Below are positions 1 to 9,519 of a stretch of DNA of 64,000 nucleotides, one piece after another. This DNA comes from Pseudazoarcus pumilus. GTDB lineage: Bacteria > Pseudomonadota > Gammaproteobacteria > Burkholderiales > Rhodocyclaceae. Under the pieces are notes generated by a model. It worked only from the letters and a program-made list of their open reading frames with translations. It was not told the origin of the DNA and did no database searches. The stretch is taken from assembly GCF_002872475.1 (NCBI RefSeq), contig NZ_CP025682.1:930001-994000 (forward strand), in the 5' to 3' direction. Position 1 is the first letter of the stretch, and each line of letters opens with the position of its first letter. Made by a program: the position numbers and the translations under genes.

Positions 1-294
1 GCCTTCGTCGGCTTTGACGGCGGCAACCCCGGTCAGGCCGAGATCGAGCTGACCTACAACTGGGGCCAGAGCGAATACGACATGGGTACGGCCTATGGCC
101 ACATCGCGCTGGGCGTCGACGACATCCACGCCGCCTGTGAGCGCATCCGCGCGGCCGGCGGCAACATCACGCGCGAACCCGGCCCGGTCAAGGGCGGCAA
201 GACCGTGATCGCCTTCATCACCGACCCGGACGGCTACAAGATCGAGCTGATCGAGCGCAAGGACGACGCTGGCACGGGGCAGGGCCTGCGCTGA
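1..294 (+). CDS. gloA: lactoylglutathione lyase (glyoxalase I), 5'-truncated by the window edge
   Basis: The open frame runs in from base 1 and ends at a TGA at 292-294, giving 97 visible residues; the N-terminal part lies outside the window. Visible motifs are [17 protein letters not shown] and [14 protein letters not shown], which match the C-terminal half of the small metal-dependent glyoxalase I fold. The glutamate in the last motif is the usual metal ligand. The family isomerises the hemithioacetal of methylglyoxal and glutathione to S-lactoylglutathione in the cytoplasm. A strong hairpin with a T-run follows directly, so this is the last gene of its transcript. Confidence 0.93.
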   Translation, partial: AFVGFDGGNPGQAEIELTYNWGQSEYDMGTAYGHIALGVDDIHAACERIRAAGGNITREPGPVKGGKTVIAFITDPDGYKIELIERKDDAGTGQGLR

Positions 295-313
295 TTCGTG
301 CATGCCGACGACG

Positions 314-341
314 AAACGCCGACCCGAGGGTCGGCGTTTTT
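314..341 (+). terminator. Rho-independent terminator after gloA
   Basis: An aacgccgacc / ggtcggcgtt stem closes on a CGAG tetraloop and is followed by TTTTT. It lies about 20 bases past the gloA stop and before the oppositely oriented tRNA. Confidence 0.85.
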
Positions 342-350
342 CATGGACGT

Positions 351-427
351 TGGTGGGCCGTGCAGGACTTGAACCTGCGACCAAGCGATTATGAGTCGCC
401 TGCTCTGACCAACTGAGCTAACGGCCC
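351..427 (-). tRNA. ileX: tRNA-Ile2 (anticodon CAU, expected lysidine-modified)
   Basis: The minus strand folds into a complete 77-nt cloverleaf. The acceptor stem is GGGCCGT/ACGGCCC, the anticodon loop CTCATAA, and the CCA end is encoded (351-353). A CAU anticodon could mean Met, fMet or Ile2. The anticodon arm GGCGACTCATAATCGC and the following TTGGTCGC closely match the E. coli AUA-reading ileX tRNA as I recall it, and differ from elongator tRNA-Met. Ile2 tRNAs need TilS to convert C34 to lysidine. The gene lies 9 bases past the rpoD terminator. Confidence 0.82.
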
Positions 428-436
428 GCGGTGCGG

Positions 437-466
437 AAAAAAACGCCGCCCGGGTGGGGGCGGCGT
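437..466 (-). terminator. Rho-independent terminator after rpoD
   Basis: Read on the minus strand, an ACGCCGCC / GGCGGCGT stem encloses a C-rich loop and is followed by seven T. It starts 6 bases past the rpoD stop and separates rpoD from the tRNA gene. Confidence 0.88.
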
Positions 467-472
467 GTTGGA

Positions 473-2482
<2,010 letters not shown>

Positions 2483-2524
2483 GGCACTCCTTGAATCGTG
2501 CGGTTTGATTTTGGAAAACCGTGA

Positions 2525-2530
2525 ATTATA
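2525..2530 (-). promoter_or_regulatory. possible internal -10 element for rpoD
   Basis: The minus strand reads TTCTATAAT in the dnaG-rpoD gap, a perfect TATAAT about 40 bases before the rpoD start. No convincing -35 hexamer lies 16-18 bases upstream, where the dnaG 3' end is. Confidence 0.35.
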
Positions 2531-2539
2531 GAACAAATA

Positions 2540-4345
2540 TCAGCTTTTGCCGGCACTGCGCTGGCGATGCTTCTCCGCGATGAGCTCGGTCAGTCGTTTG
2601 CGCTCGGCCGCGCTCAGCCCGGACGAGCGTTCGCGATCGGTCAGATCGCGGATGTCGTGCTCGATGCGGTCGGCGGCCAGCTTGTGCAGCGTGTCCTCGA
2701 ACATCGTCTCGACGACGCTTTCATCGTAGTCCGCGCCGACCAGTTCGGCCGCGGCCGCCGACACCGTGCGGTGGTGGGGGCTGTCGCGGAAGAACTCGAG
2801 CACCTGGGCGATGCCGCCCGAGGGCAGGGTCTCGCCGATGCTCGCCGCGTCGGCCAGAACGAGCAGGGCGCGTCCGGCCTCGTCCTCTTCGGGGATGAGG
2901 TCGATGGGCACGCGCGCGATCCACGCCGGCTGTTGCAGGATGATGCGCAACAGGGTCGCGGCCGCGCCGGTGGGACGGTGCCGTGGCGCGCGACGTGCGG
3001 GTGCGCGACGCGGCGCGCGCGCGCGCTCATCGGCATTGCGGCGCGCCGGGGGCTGCGCGCTGCGCGCGATGCCCCATGCGCGCTCGACCTCGTCCTGCGT
3101 CAGGCCGCCACATTCGGCCACCTCCTTGATCAGTTGCAGGCGCAGCAGGGGTGCGCCCACGCGGGTCACCAGCGGCTTGGCGTCGTGCACCAGGCGGGCG
3201 CGACCCTCGGCGGTGTCGAGCGCGCAGTCGGCCGCCAGCGAATCCATCAGGAACTGCGTCAGCGGCGTGGCGTGCGCGGCCGCGCTGCGCAGCGCCTCGG
3301 CCCCTTGAGCGCGCACGTAGGAGTCCGGATCGTGGCCGTCGGGCAGGAACAGGAAGGCCAGCACGGCGTCGTCGCGCAGCGCCTCCAGCGAGGATTCGAG
3401 CGCGCGCCGCGCCGCCTTGCGCCCGGCCGCGTCGCCGTCGAAGCAGAACACGATGCGCTCGGCGTGACGCATCAGCGCCGCCACGTGGTGCGAAGTGGTC
3501 GCCGTGCCAAGCGTTGCCACTGCATTGCCGATGCCGAACTGCGCCAGCGCGACCACGTCCATGTAGCCCTCGACCACCAGCGCGAAGCCTTCCTCGCGCA
3601 TCGCCTGCATGGCCTGGCGCAGGCCGTACAGCTCACGCCCCTTTTCGAACAGCGGCGTCTCGGGCGAGTTGAGGTACTTGGGCTCGCCAGCATCGAGCAC
3701 GCGTCCGCCGAAGGCGATCACGCGCCCGCGCCGGTCCTGGATCGGAAACATGATGCGTTCGCGAAAGCGATCGTAACGGCGCCCCTGTTCGTTGTCGATG
3801 ACCAGGCCGGCCTCGAGCAGGGCCTTGGCCTTGTAGTCGTCGAACACGCCGGCCAGCGCCTGCCAGCCCGCGGGTGCGAAGCCGATGCCAAAGCGCGCGG
3901 CGATCTCGCCGGTGAGTCCGCGACGTTTCAGGTAGTCGATCGCCTCGGGCGAGTGCTTGAGCTGTTCGCGATAGAAGCGCGCGGCGCATTCCATCGCCTC
4001 GAGCAGGGCGTCGTGCCCCTGGGCACGGCGCGGCTGCTCACCCGGCGTGCTGCGCTCCTGCGGCACTTCGAGACCGTTCTGGCGCGCCAGTTCGTGGATC
4101 GCCTCGACGAAGGTCAGGCCTTGCAACTCCATCAGGAAGTCGATCGCATTGCCGTGCACGCCGCAGCCGAAGCAGTGGTAGAACTGCTTGCTCGGGCTGA
4201 TCGAGAACGACGGGGTCTTCTCGCCGTGAAACGGGCAGCACGCGAAATAGTTCGCGCCACCCTTTTTCAGCGTCAGATGCGGCGAGACGACGTCGACGAT
4301 GTCGACGCGTGCGAGCAGATCCTGGATGAAGGACTTCGGAATCAT
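2540..4345 (-). CDS. dnaG: DNA primase DnaG
   Basis: Encodes 601 residues from MIPKSFIQDLL; the longer upstream frame is rejected because conserved sequence begins here. The N-terminal CHC2 zinc finger is complete (C37-P-F-H40, then C58 and C61). The TOPRIM catalytic core follows, with VVEGYMDVVAL near residue 258 and the acidic FCFDGDAAG near 300. An Arg/Ala/Pro-rich linker near residue 440 leads to the C-terminal helicase-binding region. DnaG makes RNA primers for leading- and lagging-strand synthesis. It lies between yqeY and rpoD, as in the macromolecular synthesis operon. Confidence 0.98.
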   Translation of the reverse strand: MIPKSFIQDLLARVDIVDVVSPHLTLKKGGANYFACCPFHGEKTPSFSISPSKQFYHCFGCGVHGNAIDFLMELQGLTFVEAIHELARQNGLEVPQERSTPGEQPRRAQGHDALLEAMECAARFYREQLKHSPEAIDYLKRRGLTGEIAARFGIGFAPAGWQALAGVFDDYKAKALLEAGLVIDNEQGRRYDRFRERIMFPIQDRRGRVIAFGGRVLDAGEPKYLNSPETPLFEKGRELYGLRQAMQAMREEGFALVVEGYMDVVALAQFGIGNAVATLGTATTSHHVAALMRHAERIVFCFDGDAAGRKAARRALESSLEALRDDAVLAFLFLPDGHDPDSYVRAQGAEALRSAAAHATPLTQFLMDSLAADCALDTAEGRARLVHDAKPLVTRVGAPLLRLQLIKEVAECGGLTQDEVERAWGIARSAQPPARRNADERARAPRRAPARRAPRHRPTGAAATLLRIILQQPAWIARVPIDLIPEEDEAGRALLVLADAASIGETLPSGGIAQVLEFFRDSPHHRTVSAAAAELVGADYDESVVETMFEDTLHKLAADRIEHDIRDLTDRERSSGLSAAERKRLTELIAEKHRQRSAGKS

Positions 4346-4370
4346 GGGCGGGCCTCGCGGCCGGCGCGAT

Positions 4371-4817
4371 TCAGGCGCCGAGGCGGGTGCGCACGCGGCG
4401 CGAGACCTCCGCCATGTCGGCGCGTCCGGCCACGCGGGGCTTGAGCACACCCATCGCCTTGCCCATGTCGGCCAGGCCCTGGGCGCCGCTGTCGGCGATG
4501 GCCGCCTCGATCATCGCGTCCAGTTCGGCCACGTCGAGCGCGGCCGGCAGGTAGACCGAGAGCACGTCGACTTCGAGGCGCTCGGCCGAGGCCAGATCCT
4601 CGCGGCCGGCGGCCTCGTACTGGGCGGCTGCGTCGCGTCGCTGCTTGACGAGCTTCTCTACGATGGCGACGACGCCGGCCTCGTCGAGATCGACGCGCTC
4701 ATCGATCTCGCGTTGGCGGATTGCCGCGATCAGCAGTCGCAGCGCCGACAGGCGGGCAGCCTCGCGCGCGCGCATCGCCGCCTTCATATCATCGTGGATG
4801 CGGTCCTTCAGCGACAT
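4371..4817 (-). CDS. yqeY: GatB/YqeY domain protein
   Basis: Encodes 148 residues starting [16 protein letters not shown]. The helical N-terminal half and the C-terminal [17 protein letters not shown] segment are typical of the stand-alone YqeY family, which resembles the tRNA-binding tail of GatB (the Asp/Glu-tRNA amidotransferase B subunit). Its cellular role is not well established. The gene sits between rpsU and dnaG, 25 bases before dnaG, so it is probably co-transcribed with them. Placing yqeY inside the macromolecular synthesis cluster is common in bacteria outside the enterics. The ATG at 4817 was chosen because the homologous sequence starts there, preceded by a CGGAG about 12 bases upstream. 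Confidence 0.92.
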   Translation of the reverse strand: MSLKDRIHDDMKAAMRAREAARLSALRLLIAAIRQREIDERVDLDEAGVVAIVEKLVKQRRDAAAQYEAAGREDLASAERLEVDVLSVYLPAALDVAELDAMIEAAIADSGAQGLADMGKAMGVLKPRVAGRADMAEVSRRVRTRLGA

Positions 4818-4848
4818 GGTGGTGAAACTCCGGTTCGTGAAGCACAAA

Positions 4849-4889
4849 ACCCACGCCGGGACGAACCTCTCGGCCGTCCCGGCGTGGGT
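4849..4889 (-). terminator. attenuator-like hairpin between rpsU and yqeY
   Basis: A 14-bp perfect stem (acccacgccgggac / gtcccggcgtgggt) encloses a 13-base loop, 25 bases past the rpsU stop on the minus strand. The following bases GGGTTTTGTGC make only a weak T-run, so partial termination is more likely than a complete stop. This fits the known need for much more S21 than primase or sigma factor. Confidence 0.7.
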
Positions 4890-4914
4890 GTTCCGTTCGG
4901 TGCGAAGCGGTCGA

Positions 4915-5127
4915 TCAGTACATCTTCGGCGGCAGCATCTGGCTGCGCAGGCGCTTGTGATTGCGCTTGACCGCGGCGGCGAGCTTGCGCTTGCGCTCGG
5001 CGGTGGGCTTCTCGTAGAACTCGCGCGAGCGCAGCTCGGTCAGCAGGCCGGTCTTCTCGATGGTGCGCTTGAAGCGGCGAATCGCCACCTCGAACGGCTC
5101 GTTTTCCTTGACGCGGATACCGGGCAT
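4915..5127 (-). CDS. rpsU: 30S ribosomal protein S21
   Basis: A 70-residue basic protein, [18 protein letters not shown] at the start and ending PPKMY, matching bacterial S21 in length and sequence throughout. S21 binds the 30S platform near the 3' end of 16S rRNA and supports initiation. It heads the rpsU-yqeY-dnaG-rpoD cluster. AAGGAC upstream of the ATG serves as ribosome binding site, and a promoter-like pair lies about 40-65 bases upstream. Confidence 0.97.
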   Translation of the reverse strand: MPGIRVKENEPFEVAIRRFKRTIEKTGLLTELRSREFYEKPTAERKRKLAAAVKRNHKRLRSQMLPPKMY

Positions 5128-5164
5128 TTACGAACGTCCTTGTCTGAATTCGGTAAAGGGGGCG

Positions 5165-5194
5165 ATTATAGCGGGCGTTCGATGGTCAACGCAA
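5165..5194 (-). promoter_or_regulatory. likely promoter of the rpsU-yqeY-dnaG-rpoD cluster
   Basis: On the minus strand TTGCGT (5194-5189) and TATAAT (5170-5165) are separated by 18 bases. The -10 is perfect and the -35 matches at the TTG. It lies about 40 bases upstream of the rpsU start. Confidence 0.55.
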
Positions 5195-5262
5195 GCACCC
5201 CGGTCGCTGGGCCGTGCAGCGCGACCTTGTTAGACTTTGCGTCTTTTCCGTGGATGGGATTG

Positions 5263-6285
5263 ATGAAGGTTCTGGGGATCGAAACCTCGTGCGACGAGAC
5301 CGGTGTCGCGGTCTACGACACCGTAGCGGGTCTGCTCGCGCACCGCGTACACACTCAGGTCGACCTGCACGCGGCTTACGGCGGCGTGGTGCCCGAACTG
5401 GCCTCGCGCGACCACATCCGGCTGCTGCCGGTGCTCGTCGCGCAGACGCTGGAGGCGGTCGGTTGCGCGGCGCACGAACTCGATGCGATCGCCTATACGG
5501 CGGGCCCCGGGCTGGCCGGCGCGCTGCTGGTCGGCGCAAGCTTTGCCGAATCCTTCGGCCTTTCGCTGGGCGTGCCGGTGCTGCCCATCCACCATCTCGA
5601 AGGTCATCTGCTCTCGCCGCTGCTCGCGGCCGATGCGCCGGAATTTCCCTTCGTCGCGCTGCTCGTCTCGGGGGGGCACACCCAGTTGATGCACGTGAGC
5701 GGCGTGGGCGAGTACGAGCTGCTCGGCGAGACGCTCGACGATGCCGCGGGCGAGGCCTTCGACAAGACCGCCAAGCTGATCGGGCTGGGTTATCCGGGCG
5801 GGCCGCAACTGGCCGCGCTGGCTGCCACCGGCACGTCGGGGCGTTTCGTGCTGCCGCGCCCGATGCTGCGCTCACGTGATCTGGATTTCAGCTTCAGCGG
5901 TCTCAAGACGGCCGTGCTCCACGTCGTATCGGCCGCGGACTGGAACCCGGACGATACGGCCGATCTGGCGGCCGACTTCCAGCAGGCAGTCGTCGATGTG
6001 TTGTGCGTCAAGGCGCTCAAGGCCCTCGAGGCGAGCGGTTCGGGGCGTCTGGTCGTGGCTGGCGGGGTCGGCGCCAATCGCGAGTTGCGCAGAAGGCTCG
6101 ACGAGGCGGCCGCGCGCCGTGGCTGGCGTGTGTACTACCCGGAGCCGGAGCTGTGCACCGACAATGGCGCGATGATCGCGTTTGCCGGTGCCCTGCGTGC
6201 CGCAGCCGGCGAGTGCCCCCACGGGCATGCGATCGAGGTTCGGCCGCGCTGGCCGCTGGCCGAGCTTCACGGCCCGATGGCCTGA
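5263..6285 (+). CDS. tsaD: tRNA N6-adenosine threonylcarbamoyltransferase TsaD
   Basis: Encodes 340 residues from [19 protein letters not shown], the diagnostic Kae1/TsaD N-terminus. The metal-binding HHLEGH lies near residue 110, and VSGGHTQL and a C-terminal NGAMIAFAG are present. TsaD, with TsaB and TsaE, transfers threonylcarbamoyl from TC-AMP to A37 of ANN-decoding tRNAs. An ATG three codons earlier (5254) is possible, but MKVLGIETS is the family start and GGATGGG sits just before it. TsaD is transcribed divergently from rpsU, a common neighbour arrangement in proteobacteria. Confidence 0.97.
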   Translation: MKVLGIETSCDETGVAVYDTVAGLLAHRVHTQVDLHAAYGGVVPELASRDHIRLLPVLVAQTLEAVGCAAHELDAIAYTAGPGLAGALLVGASFAESFGLSLGVPVLPIHHLEGHLLSPLLAADAPEFPFVALLVSGGHTQLMHVSGVGEYELLGETLDDAAGEAFDKTAKLIGLGYPGGPQLAALAATGTSGRFVLPRPMLRSRDLDFSFSGLKTAVLHVVSAADWNPDDTADLAADFQQAVVDVLCVKALKALEASGSGRLVVAGGVGANRELRRRLDEAAARRGWRVYYPEPELCTDNGAMIAFAGALRAAAGECPHGHAIEVRPRWPLAELHGPMA

Positions 6286-6299
6286 CACGATCGCTGATC

Positions 6300-6887
6300 T
6301 TACTTCTCGCCGATGCGCGTTTCCGTGCCGTTCTTGAGGCGGCGGATGTTTTCCTGATGGCGCAGGACCAGCGTCGCGGTCATCGCCATCAGCACACCGA
6401 TGACCAGGGTGTCGTCGATCAGCACAAGGCCGGTCAGCGGAGCCGAAGCCGCCGCGGCGAGCGCGGCTGCCGAAGAGTAACGGGTGCCTCCGGCGACGAT
6501 CAGCCACACCACGAGGGCGACCAGCGCGAGTACCGGGTCGATGCCGGCGAGCACGCCCAGCGCCGTGGCCACGCCCTTGCCGCCGCGAAAGCGCAGGAAG
6601 ACGCTGTAGACATGGCCGAGGAAGGCGGCCAGGCCGGCCACTGCGGCGGCGCCGGCCGAAAAGCCCAATTCGCCGGCCAGCCATACGACGAACCAGCCCT
6701 TGAGACAGTCTCCGACCAGCGTGGTGGCCGCCGCGGCCTTGCTGCCACTGCGCAGCACGTTGGTCGCGCCGGGGTTGCCCGAGCCGTAGCTGCGCGGATC
6801 GGCGAGGCCGAACAGCCGGCTGGCGACGACGGCGAACGGTATGGAGCCCACGAGATAGGCTGCGAGAACGAGAAGGAAAAGATTCAT
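6300..6887 (-). CDS. plsY: glycerol-3-phosphate acyltransferase PlsY
   Basis: A 195-residue, very hydrophobic protein with about five membrane segments starting at residue 3 ([17 protein letters not shown]). The family motifs GSGNPGATN (near 36-44), a GDCLKG segment near 59-64 and FRGGKGVAT (near 99-107) are all present. PlsY uses acyl-phosphate to acylate glycerol-3-phosphate, the first step of phospholipid synthesis at the inner membrane. It converges on tsaD with a 14-base gap and is divergent from folB. Confidence 0.95.
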   Translation of the reverse strand: MNLFLLVLAAYLVGSIPFAVVASRLFGLADPRSYGSGNPGATNVLRSGSKAAAATTLVGDCLKGWFVVWLAGELGFSAGAAAVAGLAAFLGHVYSVFLRFRGGKGVATALGVLAGIDPVLALVALVVWLIVAGGTRYSSAAALAAAASAPLTGLVLIDDTLVIGVLMAMTATLVLRHQENIRRLKNGTETRIGEK

Positions 6888-7000
6888 CCGGGCATTTGGT
6901 TCAGAATGGCGGCATTGTTCGCTGCGGGCATGGCGTGCGGGCGGGATTCTCGCGCGAAATGGCGTAGGACCGTCCGGCGCGATTTTAATCGGAAAAGAGC

Positions 7001-7402
7001 ATGGACTTCATTTTCATCGAGGAATTGCGGGTGCAGGCCTGGGTCGGCGTCTATCCGCGCGAAAAGGCCGCGCCGCAGACGGTCGAGCTGAACCTGACCT
7101 TCGGCGTGCCCGATGCGGCCGCCGAGCACGACGATCTGGCTGACACCATCGATTATGCCGAGGTCGTCGCCCGCATCCGGCGCGAGCTGCAAGAGCGGCA
7201 TTTCAACCTGATCGAGACCCTGGGCGAATTCGTCGTGCATTTGCTGTTCGATGAATTCGGTGCGCCGTGGGTGAAGATCCGCATTGCCAAGATCGGCGTG
7301 ATGAAGGATGTGCGCCGTGTCGGTGTATTCATCCAGCGCGGGCGCGATGGCGGCAAGGGGCCCGGAGCCGAGGGTGAGCCGGGCGAGGCGCTGCCGCAAT
7401 GA
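7001..7402 (+). CDS. folB: dihydroneopterin aldolase FolB
   Basis: Encodes 133 residues. The start [19 protein letters not shown] and the catalytic-region DTIDYAEV and FNLIETLGE motifs are typical of FolB, which cleaves 7,8-dihydroneopterin to 6-hydroxymethyl-dihydropterin in folate synthesis. The last roughly 20 residues (Gly/Glu/Pro-rich) extend beyond the usual ~118-residue core and look like a disordered tail. GGAAAAGAGC precedes the ATG, and AT-rich GATTTTAAT just upstream could be a -10. Confidence 0.93.
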   Translation: MDFIFIEELRVQAWVGVYPREKAAPQTVELNLTFGVPDAAAEHDDLADTIDYAEVVARIRRELQERHFNLIETLGEFVVHLLFDEFGAPWVKIRIAKIGVMKDVRRVGVFIQRGRDGGKGPGAEGEPGEALPQ

Positions 7403-7404
7403 AA

Positions 7405-7446
7405 GACGGACATTTCGCGCGCCGCGCGCGAAATGCCCGTGTCCGG
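7405..7446. terminator. hairpin between convergent folB and hns-like genes
   Basis: A perfect 11-bp stem (catttcgcgcg / cgcgcgaaatg, 7411-7435, three-base loop) is extended by imperfect ggac/gtcc pairing. It begins 8 bases after the folB stop and ends 8 bases before the 3' end of the opposing gene, so it can serve both directions. Neither side has a T-run, so it may slow or process transcripts rather than terminate them alone. Confidence 0.5.
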
Positions 7447-7453
7447 CGAAGCT

Positions 7454-7816
7454 TCAGGCCTTGCCCAGCTGGTCGAGCGACTTTCCCTGCGCCAGCCAGT
7501 CCAGCACCCATTGCGGGCGACGCCCGTGTCCGCTCCAGCCCTGCGAAGGATCGGCCGGATTGCGGTACTTGATGGGCAGCTTGCCGCCGGCCTTCTTCTT
7601 GGCAGTGGCGCCCGCGGTGCGACGCCGGCGCGTCGGTGCGGCAGACACGCCGGCGGCCTTCATTACGTCTTCCAGCGGCACGCCCTGCTCGTCGGCGAGC
7701 TTCTTGAATTTCTTCACCAGGTCGCGCTTGGCCGAATCGTTGCGCTTCTTCAATTCGGTTTCGATCCGGCTGTGGAGTCTTTTCAGTTCCTGTACCGACA
7801 GTGCGGACAATTCCAT
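7454..7816 (-). CDS. H-NS family nucleoid-associated protein
   Basis: A 120-residue protein. The N-terminal part (about 1-60) is a charged helical dimerisation region. A basic linker (TRRRRTAGATAKKKAGGK) leads to the C-terminal DNA-binding motif KYRNPADPSQGWSGHGRRP and PQWV. This is the H-NS/HvrA/Bph3 type of betaproteobacteria, which binds AT-rich DNA and silences foreign genes. AAAGGAT precedes the ATG. It lies immediately beside the ybaK gene hit by IS30. Paralogues are common in this group, so I give no gene symbol. Confidence 0.92.
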   Translation of the reverse strand: MELSALSVQELKRLHSRIETELKKRNDSAKRDLVKKFKKLADEQGVPLEDVMKAAGVSAAPTRRRRTAGATAKKKAGGKLPIKYRNPADPSQGWSGHGRRPQWVLDWLAQGKSLDQLGKA

Positions 7817-8077
7817 GGTCTATCCTTTCCGGTTGAATGCACGAAGAGCTTCGCGCCCACGCGGTCCACTCGCCGAAGATTCTGACATCATCGAATGGAA
7901 AAATGAAGCTCATTCTCTTTTCCGGCTCACACAAACCATTTCAGGATGCAATAGACGGATCAGGTCGTGGGGATGAATTCCGACCAGGAATCCGCGCCGC
8001 CCGCCGTTGATGTAGACCAGCGGAAGATCGGCGATGGTCTTTTCCATGAATACCGGCATCGCCTTTTTCGTCGCGAA

Positions 8078-8081
8078 AGGC
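8078..8081. repeat. left target-site duplication of IS30 (AGGC)
   Basis: AGGC here repeats at 9164-9167 on the other side of the element. The exact length (3 or 4 bp) is ambiguous because the boundary base is shared. Confidence 0.6.
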
Positions 8082-8100
8082 TAGTCTCAACTTCCAAGTG

Positions 8101-8124
8101 CAACACCCATCATTTAGGGTGTTG
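8101..8124 (+). promoter_or_regulatory. hairpin in the IS30 transposase leader
   Basis: A perfect 8-bp stem CAACACCC / GGGTGTTG with an 8-base loop ends two bases before the transposase ATG at 8127. Readthrough RNA from outside would fold it and could hide the start. No Shine-Dalgarno sequence is visible between hairpin and ATG. Confidence 0.55.
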
Positions 8125-8126
8125 TC

Positions 8127-9155
8127 ATGCAGAGAAACTACACACACTTGTCGGCTGAGGATCGCGGTTTGATCATGGCGGAACAACTGCGCGGCAGCTC
8201 GGGAGCGCGCATTGCGAGAATGCTGGGCCGCTGCCGTTCGACGATTTCGCGCGAGTTGAGCCGTAATCGGGCGTCGGATGGCAGCTACCGGGCCAGCATC
8301 GCTGGGAGCGCGTACCGGCGCCGTCGTCAGGCCAGCGTGCGGCGATTGAAGCTGATGGAAGGTTCGGCGCTGTATGGTTTTGTGCGCCACAAGCTGCTCG
8401 ACCGCTACTGGTCGCCGCAACAGATCGCTGCCAGACTGCGCCAGATGCATCCCGACGACCCCACCTGGCAGGTCAGCCACGAGACGATTTACGCGAGCAT
8501 CTACGCGCATCCGAAAGGGGCTTTGCGCCAGGGCATGATCGCCGCGCTGCGCCAATCCAAGCCCGCGCGCGGTCGCCCGCGCCGGAGCGCGGCCCGTCCT
8601 GGTGGGCTGCCCATTGCCGAGGCGCTGCGCATCCACAACCGCCCGGAGGAAATCGAGTCCCGCCAGTTGCCCGGGCACTGGGAAGGGGATTTCATCAAGG
8701 GTGCGTTTAATCGCTCGGCCGTGGGTACGCTGGTCGAGCGCAAGAGCCGCTTCGTGGTGTTGTGCAAGATGGACGGTTGCAGCGCCGAGGCGGCGCTGGA
8801 GGGTTTCACGCGGCAGATGAAGAAGATGCCGGCCTTCCTGCGCGAGAGCCTGACCTATGACCGGGGCAGCGAGATGGCGCGTCATGAGGAGTTGGCCCGG
8901 CGACTGAAGCTGGACATCTGGTTTGCCGACCCGTACAGCCCTTGGCAGCGTGGCAGCAACGAGAACACCAACGGCCTGCTACGCCAGTTCCTGCCAAAGG
9001 GCGCTGACCTGTCGCAAGTCAGCCAGATCCAGCTCAACGCCATTGCCCGGCTGATGAACGGACGACCCAGACAGACGCTGGAATGGAAAACACCGGAAGA
9101 AGTCATGGCGCAGGACATCGCTCAATTTCGCAACCGTGTTGCACTTGATTCTTGA
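8127..9155 (+). CDS. IS30-family transposase
   Basis: Encodes 342 residues, full length for the family. The N-terminal helix-turn-helix reads YTHLSAEDRGLIMAE, then IARMLGRCRSTISREL near residues 28-45. The DDE catalytic core follows, with HWEGDFIKG near residue 187 (first Asp), TYDRGSEMARHE near 244-255 (second Asp) and NENTNGLLRQF near 279-289 (Glu). It copies and integrates its own element. No frameshift or early stop is visible, so the element is probably functional. Its stop codon lies inside the right inverted repeat. Confidence 0.96.
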   Translation: MQRNYTHLSAEDRGLIMAEQLRGSSGARIARMLGRCRSTISRELSRNRASDGSYRASIAGSAYRRRRQASVRRLKLMEGSALYGFVRHKLLDRYWSPQQIAARLRQMHPDDPTWQVSHETIYASIYAHPKGALRQGMIAALRQSKPARGRPRRSAARPGGLPIAEALRIHNRPEEIESRQLPGHWEGDFIKGAFNRSAVGTLVERKSRFVVLCKMDGCSAEAALEGFTRQMKKMPAFLRESLTYDRGSEMARHEELARRLKLDIWFADPYSPWQRGSNENTNGLLRQFLPKGADLSQVSQIQLNAIARLMNGRPRQTLEWKTPEEVMAQDIAQFRNRVALDS

Positions 9156-9163
9156 GGCGGAGC

Positions 9164-9167
9164 AGGC
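9164..9167. repeat. right target-site duplication of IS30 (AGGC)
   Basis: Second copy of the AGGC found at 8078-8081, directly abutting the right end of the element. Confidence 0.6.
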
Positions 9168-9519
9168 GATGTGCCCCCGACCAGATATCCGGAGTGGCGG
9201 TTGGCCTGATCCGGCGGGCAGATCTCGATGCGCTTTCTGCCGCTCTGGCGTGCCAGTTCCCGCGTTGTGACCTCGCAGTCGCCGTGCATCAGCACGATCA
9301 GTGGACGGGCGTTCTCGTCCTGCATGACCAGCGTCTTGACGATCGCATGCTCGGGCAGATTGAGTTCGCGCGCGGAAACCGCGGTCCCGCCATGCTCCTC
9401 GTATTCGTATAGGTGCGTGGAGAATGGGACGTCGTGCTGGCGGAGCCATTTGGTGGCGGGCGTTTCGGGTGCGTGAAGTTCCTTGCGGCTCATTTTAGGT
9501 ATCGTCGAAGGCAATGGAT

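Larger units (their letters stand above)
8082..9163 (+). mobile_element. IS30-family insertion sequence, about 1.08 kb, intact
   Basis: The element carries one full-length transposase and imperfect terminal inverted repeats. Left-end TCAA-N4-CAAGTGCAACAC (8087-8106) is repeated inverted at the right end (9155-9136). It is flanked by AGGC direct repeats and lies inside ybaK, whose frame is restored by precise excision. The outermost few bases of each end match poorly, so the boundaries could be off by one to three bases. Confidence 0.88.
7910..9493 (-). pseudogene. ybaK: YbaK/EbsC-type aminoacyl-tRNA deacylase gene interrupted by IS30
   Basis: The N-terminal half starts at 9493 (MSRKELHAPETPATKWL) and runs to GYLVGGTSP. 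The C-terminal half (FATKKAMPVFMEKTIADLP, then INGGRRGFLVG) continues in 8081-7910. Removing 8082-9163 plus one AGGC copy joins the halves in frame into a 165-residue protein, typical for the family. YbaK-type proteins hydrolyse Cys-tRNA(Pro) and similar mischarged tRNAs. As it stands, translation runs 13 codons into the IS and stops at 9122, giving a 123-residue fragment without the C-terminal strands. Upstream neighbours xerD, ogt and proA share its orientation. Confidence 0.93.

Noticed and set aside
351-427. Annotation of the tRNA as elongator tRNA-Met
   Set aside because: The anticodon is CAU, but the anticodon arm and adjacent bases match Ile2 tRNAs rather than elongator tRNA-Met.
5171-5188. 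TTGACC as -35 of the rpsU promoter
   Set aside because: It is only 13 bases from the TATAAT; the overlapping TTGCGT at 18 bases fits better.
7941-8885. 314-codon minus-strand frame through the left IS30 end
   Set aside because: It runs antisense to the transposase and out of frame with the ybaK C-terminal half, which is read in another frame.
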